From positions 1-64,000 of the forward strand of contig QHZD01000045.1 of NCBI GenBank assembly GCA_003225315.1: a stretch of 64,000 nucleotides of DNA, in the 5' to 3' direction. This document shows, one piece after another, positions 18,626 to 26,025 of the stretch. Every line of letters starts with the position of its first letter. The stretch's first letter is position 1. This stretch comes from Acidobacteriota bacterium (GTDB taxonomy: Bacteria; Acidobacteriota; Terriglobia; Acidiferrales; UBA7541). The notes beneath the pieces are model-generated. The model ran no database searches. It worked only from the letters and a program-made list of their open reading frames with translations, and was not told where the DNA came from. The translations under genes and the position numbers were made by a program.

Positions 18626-19916
18626 AGAAATCGAGGATTTTGTACCAAGCGCCAGCGAGAGGAAGCGCCCAGGTGTTGCCGCTGCGCAGGCCGAAGGGAG
18701 CGGCGGGAAACTTGATGCCGCCGAAGGGAATGTCGTTGGGTTCGCCGCAAATGAGGCCGGCGAGCTTCGCACCGAACCAGGTTGCGGCGGCGACGCCGTG
18801 GCCGGCAAAGCCCGCGGCAAAATACATTCCGTCGAGTTTCCCCGCGTGCGGCATGACGTCGAGAGTGAAATCGAGAGTGCCGCCCCAGACGAATTCGACT
18901 TTCACCCCGCGCAGTTGCGGGTACACGCCGATCATGCCGCGGCGGAGAATCTCGGCGCTCCGGCGCACGGTATTTTCCGTTTCCGGGAAAAAGGCGGCGC
19001 GGCCTCCGAAAAGCATGCGATTGTCCGGCGTGAGCCGGTAGTAATAGAGAAAATGTTTGGAGTCGTAGATCATGCGATTGCGCGGGCTGAGTTCGCGGGC
19101 GAGGTCCGCTGGAAGAATTTCCGTGGCGATGATGTAGGAACCGATGGGAATGATTTTCTTTCGCAGCACGGGGGTGGCTTCGGTTGTGTATGCGCCGCCG
19201 GCAAGAATCACTTCGCGCGCCGTGACAGCGCCTTTTGAAGTTTGCACGCGAAATTTGCGTCCGCCGGTGCTTTTCTCCGGCTCAATCGAGACAACGCGCG
19301 TGCGATCGTAAAGGCATGCGCCGGCGCGGTGTGCGGCATGCGCGAGTCCGGCAACGTAGCGCGCGGGGTTCAGGCCGGCGCTGGTTTCGTCGACTATGCC
19401 GCCGAAATAAATGTCCGAGCCGATTTCGGCGCGTAGCTCGCTTCTTGGAACGATGCGCAGCGCGTGATTGAACTCGCGCTTGATCAGCGCGGCGGATTCT
19501 TCGTAGTCATCGAAGTGCGATTGCTTACAGGCAACTTCCAGATGGCCGCAACGCGAGAAATTGCAGTCGATATTTTCTTCGCGGACGATCTGCTCGACGC
19601 AGTCGATGGAGTCGAGAGACGCGGCGTACATTCTTCGAACGGCTTCCCTGCCGTAACGTTTGATTAGTGCGGGGACCGGCAGCTTCATGCCGGTAAGGAC
19701 CATGCCACCGTTTCGCGAACTGGCACCCCAGCCTAGCGTTTCAGCTTCGAACACCGCGACGTTTACGGCGCGTTTCGCGAGCGCTCGCGCAGCGGAGAGG
19801 CCGCAGTAACCGCCTCCGACTATGGCGACGTCGATGGAATCAGGAAAACCGGGAGAGGCGGCTACTTCCGGCGAATCTACGGTGGTCGCCCAGAAATTTT
19901 TCTCTTGGATGGGCAT
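18618..19916 (-). CDS. FAD-dependent amine/amino-acid oxidase, PuuB-like
   Basis: A 432-residue DAO-family flavoprotein. The dinucleotide-binding motif DVAIVGGGYCGLSAARALAK is at about 28-47, and NGGMVLTGMK and GGAYTTEATP match gamma-glutamylputrescine oxidoreductase-type enzymes. The C-terminus has FAAGFAGHGVAAATWFGAKL, the usual FAD-closing motif. It is convergent with the permease. A role in oxidising polyamines or similar amines is inferred from family and neighbour only. Confidence 0.87.
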   Translation of the reverse strand: MPIQEKNFWATTVDSPEVAASPGFPDSIDVAIVGGGYCGLSAARALAKRAVNVAVFEAETLGWGASSRNGGMVLTGMKLPVPALIKRYGREAVRRMYAASLDSIDCVEQIVREENIDCNFSRCGHLEVACKQSHFDDYEESAALIKREFNHALRIVPRSELRAEIGSDIYFGGIVDETSAGLNPARYVAGLAHAAHRAGACLYDRTRVVSIEPEKSTGGRKFRVQTSKGAVTAREVILAGGAYTTEATPVLRKKIIPIGSYIIATEILPADLARELSPRNRMIYDSKHFLYYYRLTPDNRMLFGGRAAFFPETENTVRRSAEILRRGMIGVYPQLRGVKVEFVWGGTLDFTLDVMPHAGKLDGMYFAAGFAGHGVAAATWFGAKLAGLICGEPNDIPFGGIKFPAAPFGLRSGNTWALPLAGAWYKILDFFT

Positions 19917-20064
19917 GAAATAAATTGGCGCGGGGAGATTCTAGCATTGGATGCAGACCGAAAAACAACCGAGGGGAGAGCTCACAAAAAAGAGACGGCA
20001 GAGAACATCGGTGCATCTGCCGCCTCTTCGCGCAGGTTATTTCAAGGAACAAAGTTCGCGTTGT

Positions 20065-20340
20065 TTATTCTTCGTCGCCGTCGAGGCCGTCGACGGGCGT
20101 GATGGTGCCGAAGAGGCCGTCCTGTTCGCCGTTAATGCCAGCAGTGAAGAACAAAGTGTTCGCTGGCCCGGCGTTTGCGTCGTTGCCGAAGGTGAGAGAC
20201 CAAAGCCCATCGATGGTCAGGACGGAATCGTCGGGATTCTTCACGAAGCCGATGAATTTGTACGTGAAGCCGTTGAACGCGGCAATCTTGCCGCTGCCGA
20301 AATTGCCTACGAGAATGGCGTTTTTATTCCAGGATGCGAA
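20065..20340 (-). pseudogene. TIGR03118-family C-terminal remnant
   Basis: About 90 codons with no start codon: WNKNAILVGNFGSGKIAAFN, then IDGLWSLTFGN and TLFFTAGINGEQDGLFG, the characteristic end of TIGR03118 beta-propeller proteins (normally about 350-400 residues, exported). The upstream frame has no homology and is occupied by the truncated histidine kinase, whose stop (20324) lies inside this fragment. A deletion that removed the 3' part of the kinase and the 5' part of this gene explains the arrangement best. Confidence 0.75.
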
Positions 20341-21640
20341 CAGATGCCGAAGAAGGACTCTGAAACGGACTATCCGGGGAAGAGCTGCTCGCCGGTCCGC
20401 GCATACTGGAAACGGCTGACTGGGCAAGGCGGACCTGCTGCTGGATTTCGTAGGCGAGACGACGCTCCTGGGGCGAGAGAGAAGGATTGTCAGCAAGCAA
20501 TCCGGAGTAGCCGAAGATGGCGGTAAGAGGATTGTTGATCTCGTGAGCGGCGCCCGAGGATAGACGGCCAAGAGCCGCGAGCTTCTGCGAAAGCGCGATG
20601 CGTTCCTGGACTGTTTTCAAACTCTCGTAGGAGGATTCCGTAAGGGCAACCAGGCGCTGAAGCTCGCGTTCAAGAACGTAGAGCCTGAGGAAACCCAGCG
20701 CGCCGAGAAAAAACATAGCGCCAAGGATCAGACGCAGGCGGAATGTGATTACCACTCCGGGGTCGGAGTCTTCGAGATAACCGTATATCGCGAGCAATGG
20801 CAAGGAAACAATTGCGATCATGCCGAGGCGCGCGGTCCATAATCCCTGACGATCGGATTCTGCCGGGGCTGAGTCGGAAGAAGGCTGGAGATTCGAACCA
20901 ATGGCAAAAGCGTAGATGATCCAGAGGTCACCCAGGCTAAGGGGCACATCATAGATACTTCCTGAATAGTATTTGCCGGCGGCCAAGGCAAGGCCCTGAA
21001 TGAGATTTGCGAGCGCAAAGACCATGTTGCCCAGGCAAGCATGGCCGTAAAACCTGCGCCAGGGTCCTGTCGTCCTTCGCCAAAGCACAAGCAAAACGAG
21101 GACGACCGACGATTGCTCGGCCAGAACCAAGAAATAGTTGGCGCGATTATACGAAGCGAAATTGTTGACCACGGTGAGCCACGGCACGACAAAGTAGCAA
21201 TAGAGGCATAGCCACCACGAAAGCAAAAAGGCGAAATCAATACGCCGGAAACGCAGATCACTGGCGGCGGATTCCGAATGGGGACGAAAAGCAAGGGCCG
21301 CAAGCATGAGGGCGGGCACGAGGAAAAAGAAACCGTCACCAATTAGAGGATTGGGGGCCGATTTCTTAAGTAGGACTTCGGAGTAAGACCAATAGGAATA
21401 GGAAGAGAAAAGAAAGGTAAAAGCGGCGGTGTTCAGAAGCCAGAACATGCGCGCGGGGCCAGTGGAAGAGCGAGAATTTAGTCCGCAGAGAATGAGCAGG
21501 ACCCCGGTGAGGATCAGCGACGCGATGTCGCCTATGACGGTGGCGGCATAACTCTCCTTCAGAGCAAAGGCGGCCAGTGTCTGAGCGACAGTGGTTATGA
21601 TGGCCACTTTGAGGCAAATGGATTGTGTCCGCGCGAACAA
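20324..21640 (-). CDS. Membrane histidine kinase lacking the ATPase domain
   Basis: 438 residues. About eight hydrophobic segments span residues 10-330, then a helical linker and the DHp domain. The H-box is intact (LGRLSSGAAHEINNPLTAIF, His near 366) and the second DHp helix ends at AQSAVSSMR. Only 25 unrelated S/P-rich residues follow, so the HATPase domain is absent. The TTG start at 21640 is preceded by GGAGGA across the stop of the upstream kinase (2 bases apart), so the two are translationally coupled. It may be a decayed gene, or the acceptor half of a two-protein kinase. Confidence 0.85.
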   Translation of the reverse strand: MFARTQSICLKVAIITTVAQTLAAFALKESYAATVIGDIASLILTGVLLILCGLNSRSSTGPARMFWLLNTAAFTFLFSSYSYWSYSEVLLKKSAPNPLIGDGFFFLVPALMLAALAFRPHSESAASDLRFRRIDFAFLLSWWLCLYCYFVVPWLTVVNNFASYNRANYFLVLAEQSSVVLVLLVLWRRTTGPWRRFYGHACLGNMVFALANLIQGLALAAGKYYSGSIYDVPLSLGDLWIIYAFAIGSNLQPSSDSAPAESDRQGLWTARLGMIAIVSLPLLAIYGYLEDSDPGVVITFRLRLILGAMFFLGALGFLRLYVLERELQRLVALTESSYESLKTVQERIALSQKLAALGRLSSGAAHEINNPLTAIFGYSGLLADNPSLSPQERRLAYEIQQQVRLAQSAVSSMRGPASSSSPDSPFQSPSSASVRILE

Positions 21641-21642
21641 AG

Positions 21643-23469
21643 TTAGCTTTCCTCCGCGGGAGCAAGATTCGGCAGGCTGATGCGAGAGGCTCCTTCCCTC
21701 GCGCCGGGAAGGCTGATAGTAAAGACGGCGCCGCCCCCCACTCGATCACGGCAAGAAATATCGCCGCCGTGTTGGCGGACAATGCCGTAACAAGTGCTCA
21801 AGCCAAGGCCGACACCCTTGCCCACACCTTTGGTGGTGTAGAAAGGGTCGAAGACGTGTTCCGGCTCCAACAACCCGCCTCCACTGTCGGCGAATTCGAC
21901 CTCGACCTGCTGGTTCACCACGCGCAAGGTGATGACAAGAGAACCCGAACCCTTTTCTTCCACGGCATCGACGCCATTGCCGATGATCTGAAGAAATACC
22001 TGGAGAATGCGGCTGGAATCGGCCGCAACACTGGGAATCTCGCCTTCTGATTTGATTTCCAGTTGAACGCGAGGGTTTTGTCCCACCCGGGTCAAGCCGA
22101 CGGCAGCTGAGAGCAGCTGGCGCAGATCGACACTGGTAATTTCCAGCGGTGATTCGCAGGCGAAACTAAGCATGTTATTGAGCAGCGCGTCCGTGCGGTG
22201 GGCTTGGCTCACTAGTTTTTCCACCATCCCACGCGTGGGAGAGCCGACCGCGGCATCTCTTATCAAAGTCGTGGAAGAGTTGAGCGTGGCAGCCACGGCT
22301 TTCTTGACTATATTGGCGACGCGGGCCACAACCTGACCGAGCGAGGCGAGCTTTTCGACCTGGAGCATTCGTTGGCGCGTATTCGAGAGGCTGGCACAGG
22401 CAAGATTAGCCTCACGGAGCGAGCAAATCAGGTCGGAGCTCAAGAGGTCTTGTTTGAGAGAGAGGAGCGCTGTCAGAATCAGCATGGCGAGGAACGTAGC
22501 GAGAACACGGAAGCGTCCAATGTTGTCAGAGAGACCGGTGGAACCAAGCAAGGCAAACCCTATGAGAGGAGTGGAGAGCGTAGCCAGCATGGCGATGCGA
22601 GCCGGCAACAGAACCACGGCCCGCGAAGATTTGGAATGAACGCCGGTGAGCGGAGATGGAGCGGAACGCACGGGAAGATTGCCACCCAGAATTGCGAAGT
22701 AGGCGATTCCGGCGACGGAGGTCAATAGTGGGAGATCGTAGAGGCTTCCGGAATAGTACTTGCCCTCGTCGATGGCGACGTTGGCGATCATGGAGGACAG
22801 AGTGTAGAGAGCGAAAGACGCCCAATAGAGGCGATAGAGATTCCGCCACGCGCCTTGTGCTCGCAAGGCCACAATTCCGAGGACGGAAACGAAAATGATA
22901 TGCCCAAGGGTATCTATGGTATTGAAATGGAAACTATAAACACCATCCTCGTTCACAACGAACCTGTAGGGAATGACCCACATGGCATAGCAATAAAACC
23001 AGTAGACCAGCAGAAACGAAAAGTCTAGAAAACCAAGAATGCGAAAACGGCGTGTGAGCTGGGACTGAGGCTCAATGGCAAGCGCCGCAACGAGCGGCAC
23101 GAGCTTGAGGAAAAGCAAGGTGTCGCCAACAGGCGTCTGAGGCGCCGATACGCGGAGAACTATTTCATATTCCGTCCACTGGGCGACACCGAAGATCCAA
23201 AAGGCGATGCCCGCAGATGAAAACAACCAGAAAATGCGGGCGGCGCCGTGGCTCGCGAAAGCGTTTCGAACCATGAAGGTAGCCGCGACCAAAAGAAAAC
23301 CGAGTTCCGCCAAATCACCAAATGCAGAAAGGGCAAAACCCCGCTTGCCCCAATGCGCCACGCAAAAGGCGATCAACAGAACAATGGAAAATAAGATCGG
23401 GTAGAGGCGAGGCCAAGGAGCCATGCCTCGGCCGTCGATGCGCTGTTCAATTTTTTCTGATGATGGCAA
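21643..23469 (-). CDS. Membrane histidine kinase lacking the phospho-acceptor His
   Basis: 608 residues with about eight hydrophobic segments (20-340), the same plan as the next gene (both contain GKYYSGS-YD--L). At the H-box position it reads LGQVVARVANIVKKAVAAT (377-395) where HEINNPL is expected, so the His is gone. The ATPase domain is intact: N-box IIGNGVDAV (about 496-504), DSGGG, FDPFYTTK and GVGKGVGLGLS. It should bind ATP but cannot autophosphorylate on its own H-box. No response regulator is adjacent. Confidence 0.9.
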   Translation of the reverse strand: MPSSEKIEQRIDGRGMAPWPRLYPILFSIVLLIAFCVAHWGKRGFALSAFGDLAELGFLLVAATFMVRNAFASHGAARIFWLFSSAGIAFWIFGVAQWTEYEIVLRVSAPQTPVGDTLLFLKLVPLVAALAIEPQSQLTRRFRILGFLDFSFLLVYWFYCYAMWVIPYRFVVNEDGVYSFHFNTIDTLGHIIFVSVLGIVALRAQGAWRNLYRLYWASFALYTLSSMIANVAIDEGKYYSGSLYDLPLLTSVAGIAYFAILGGNLPVRSAPSPLTGVHSKSSRAVVLLPARIAMLATLSTPLIGFALLGSTGLSDNIGRFRVLATFLAMLILTALLSLKQDLLSSDLICSLREANLACASLSNTRQRMLQVEKLASLGQVVARVANIVKKAVAATLNSSTTLIRDAAVGSPTRGMVEKLVSQAHRTDALLNNMLSFACESPLEITSVDLRQLLSAAVGLTRVGQNPRVQLEIKSEGEIPSVAADSSRILQVFLQIIGNGVDAVEEKGSGSLVITLRVVNQQVEVEFADSGGGLLEPEHVFDPFYTTKGVGKGVGLGLSTCYGIVRQHGGDISCRDRVGGGAVFTISLPGAREGASRISLPNLAPAEES

Positions 23470-23737
23470 AGTCTTCTATCTCGGCTCAAGAACTTAGATT
23501 CGGAGCCCGGTGACCTAGCCGTGCTCCCCTGATGCGTAAAGAGAATGAGGAAGAGAGGGCGCCGACAGTTTGTGGCGGCGGGCAACGGTTACTTCTATTA
23601 TCGGAGGAATTCTGTGAGGTGGCGCAAGTTTATCGGGTGAGGACTACGATTAGTACAGAGACAAAGGCGGGACATTCGCGCCGAAAAACACTGAAATTCG
23701 GAAAAAAGCCGAGAAGAACCTAGCGAAGAGTGTCCCC

Positions 23738-25135
23738 CTAGGCTCGGCGAAGGACGATGAGGCTGATCTCGGGAGGGACGCCGAGGCGGACGGGGGCGCC
23801 GACCGTGCCCAAGCCGCGATTCACATAGAGATGGGCAACGGGAGACAAGTGAGAGTCAAGGAGCAACGGACTGGACGTCTGGGAGGCGGAAGCGTTCGCA
23901 GCAGCACGATCAGTGGCAGCTGGCGAAAAAAGCGGACGCTGGTAAAGGCCGGCAATGTAATCGGTGATAAAGCGCGCGGGACTAAGGCGGTGATCGAGAA
24001 TTTCGACCTGAATCTGTCCGCCGTGGGTGTGACCGGCGAGGGAAACCTCGATGCCGAGTTCGGCGGCGCGATTGAAAGAGTTTGGATTGTGCGACAGGAG
24101 AATGTTGGGCATGTCGCGGCGAACGAGTGGCTCGACATTCGAAAGGGTCTGCTGTCTCTGGCCGTTGCGCATGCGTTCACGCTGGTAATCGACCCCGATG
24201 AGGTTGAACTTGGCGCCCTTGAAAGTGATTAGCGCGTTTTCCTGGCGCAGCAGCTTCATGCCGGCCTGGGAGTAGCGATAAGCCGCTTCGTCTTCGGCGC
24301 GCGCGTATATTTCGTGGTTGCCGTTGCATCCCCAGGTACCAAGCGGAGCGTACAGACGGCGAACTTCGTCGACGCAATCGGCAATCGAATCGCCACTTCC
24401 GGTGATGAGATCGCCGGTGACGACAGCGAGGTCGGCGCCGAGACCATTCGCCATATCCACGGCGCGGCGCACCTGCGCGGTAGACATATAGCCGCTAAGG
24501 TGAATATCGCTGATTTGCACGATCTGCATGCCGTCGAGAGCGGACGGAAGATTGGGGACAGGTATCTCAATGTGACGGACCTGGTAGTTCAGGCGCTCGG
24601 CAGCGAAACCATACACGGCGCCAAGAAAAGGAGCGGCCCCGGCGGCAGCAGTGGCGGCGCGAAAAAAGTATCGGCGGCCGGGATCGGCAACGGTCTCAGC
24701 AGCGGCCGAAGCGGACTCTGCAGCGAGTGGATTGGGAGTAGATTTCTTGGCAGTTGCGGGGTGCAGCCATCGCCAGAGGCGTTCCAACCCGTGGACCGCC
24801 TTGACCGCGATATAGGCGAAGAGCGCGCTGAAAAACCAGAGACCACCGATAACCGTCACGATGGAACTGTGCCGCGTGAAGGATGCGCGCCCGAACACCA
24901 AACCTTGAGCCGTAGTAACGATTACGAGCAGGAGCAGAACGATATAGGCCAACCGGGGAGTGATTCGGAGCGCCGTCCGGCCCCAATGCGAGGTCACACG
25001 CCAGAGGGAGCGGTACCAGAAGCGCTGCGAAAGATACAGCAGCGTCAGGATACTTAAACCGATGGCAATGCGCAGAAACTGAAAGCCCCAATTCACTGTA
25101 ATGGCGCCCCTAATCGCAAAATATGAGTTTAGCAT
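23738..25135 (-). CDS. Membrane-anchored metallophosphoesterase
   Basis: 465 residues from the ATG at 25135 (a longer frame has no support). About four hydrophobic segments occupy residues 10-130, then the calcineurin-like domain with a full metal-binding set: QISDIHLSGYM, VVTGDLITGSGD, GCNGNHEIYA, LLSHNPNSF and LAGHTHGGQI. This YkuE/YaeI-like group includes phospholipid pyrophosphatases, and the membrane part suggests an envelope substrate. The 268-base gap to the kinase start (23470-23737) holds nothing I recognise. Confidence 0.92.
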   Translation of the reverse strand: MLNSYFAIRGAITVNWGFQFLRIAIGLSILTLLYLSQRFWYRSLWRVTSHWGRTALRITPRLAYIVLLLLVIVTTAQGLVFGRASFTRHSSIVTVIGGLWFFSALFAYIAVKAVHGLERLWRWLHPATAKKSTPNPLAAESASAAAETVADPGRRYFFRAATAAAGAAPFLGAVYGFAAERLNYQVRHIEIPVPNLPSALDGMQIVQISDIHLSGYMSTAQVRRAVDMANGLGADLAVVTGDLITGSGDSIADCVDEVRRLYAPLGTWGCNGNHEIYARAEDEAAYRYSQAGMKLLRQENALITFKGAKFNLIGVDYQRERMRNGQRQQTLSNVEPLVRRDMPNILLSHNPNSFNRAAELGIEVSLAGHTHGGQIQVEILDHRLSPARFITDYIAGLYQRPLFSPAATDRAAANASASQTSSPLLLDSHLSPVAHLYVNRGLGTVGAPVRLGVPPEISLIVLRRA

Positions 25136-25307
25136 GCGAAGGTTGGGAATTTTGCATGACGAAGACGGCTTTACTGCGTAAGATGAACCCCCCGCGGGGG
25201 CCAGGTATGTTTGGGAGAGTCGATGCTGGTTAAAGGAAACGCCTTGCTTGGCGGCGCGTCTGAAGGAATGAACGTCCGGCTTTTGGGCGTAACGGAGGGA
25301 AGGGAAA

Positions 25308-25883
25308 ATGAAGAAACTCAAGTGGGTGGCAGGTCTAGCCTTGGCCATGGGGTTGGCGGTGTTGCCGGCATTGGCACAGGATGCGGCAAAGAAGGCACCG
25401 CCGAAACCAGCGCCGAGTCCTTCGCAGGCGGTGCTGGAGCAGTGGAACGAAATCGGACGGAAATTGATCACCATTGCGGAGGATTTGCCGGAAGATAAGT
25501 ACGATTACAAACCGAATCCGGATTCGAGGACGTTTCGCGGGGTGCTGCTGCATGTCACCGCGTCGATGTATTACTTTACGGACACCGCGCAAGGAAAAAA
25601 ACCTCGGTATCCGGACGATCCCAAGCCAGCCGACTTGAAGATTAACAGTAAGGCCGACCTGGTGACGTTCGTAAAACAGTGTGTGAGCGACGGTGCCGAC
25701 GTGATCAAGGCAAAGGGCGACAAGGGACTGAATGAGGCGGTGAATGACGGCGGGCCCCACTTGGACCGGCTGTATGACTTGGCTTACGGGTTGATCGAAC
25801 ACTCTGGAGAACACTACGGCAACCTGGTGGTGTATTACCGGGCCAACGGGATGGTGCCGCCGGAGTCGAGACCCAAGAAATAA
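25308..25883 (+). CDS. Exported DinB-like protein
   Basis: 191 residues with a signal peptide (MKKLKWVAGLALAMGLAVLP, cleavage after ALA). The DinB four-helix fold is indicated by LLHVTASMYY and the C-terminal EHSGEHYGNLVVYYR, which together supply the His ligands of a metal site. Many such exported DinB proteins occur in acidobacteria; function unknown. A GGAGGGAAGGG tract is a strong ribosome-binding site, and a good terminator follows. Confidence 0.85.
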   Translation: MKKLKWVAGLALAMGLAVLPALAQDAAKKAPPKPAPSPSQAVLEQWNEIGRKLITIAEDLPEDKYDYKPNPDSRTFRGVLLHVTASMYYFTDTAQGKKPRYPDDPKPADLKINSKADLVTFVKQCVSDGADVIKAKGDKGLNEAVNDGGPHLDRLYDLAYGLIEHSGEHYGNLVVYYRANGMVPPESRPKK

Positions 25884-25884
25884 T

Positions 25885-25923
25885 GAGGTAAAAGAAGTAA
25901 AGGACGTAAAGGAAGTTAAGGAA
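25885..25923 (+). repeat. Purine-rich GTAAAGGA-type repeats
   Basis: GGTAAAAGAAGTAAAGGACG followed by TAAAGGAAGTTAAGGAAAAG directly after the DinB stop. Similar to 15685-15725. Confidence 0.35.
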
Positions 25924-25926
25924 AAG

Positions 25927-25963
25927 CAGGGCGCGGTGCATGAGCATCGCGCCCTGTTTTTTT
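25927..25963 (+). terminator. Intrinsic terminator after the DinB gene
   Basis: A 13-base stem (CAGGGCGCGGTGC with GCATCGCGCCCTG, one GU pair), loop ATGA and seven T residues. Placed 43 bases after the stop codon. Confidence 0.93.
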
Positions 25964-25979
25964 GTTTGCCTTGAAACCC

Positions 25980-26004
25980 AAGCCCAGCATGCTTGCGGCC
26001 CTAC
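25980..26004 (-). repeat. REP-like element with GTAG tetranucleotide (degenerate)
   Basis: On the minus strand GTAG is followed by GGCCGCAAGCATGCTGGGCT, an imperfect palindrome around GCATGC. The layout matches the two clearer GTAG-hairpin elements at 62654 and 62843. Confidence 0.4.
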
Positions 26005-26025
26005 AAGTTGGGCGATCAAAATAGG

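Noticed and set aside
17458-19041. 527-codon plus-strand frame overlapping the permease
   Set aside because: Shifted-frame shadow of the permease with R/A/G/D-rich composition and no membrane segments.
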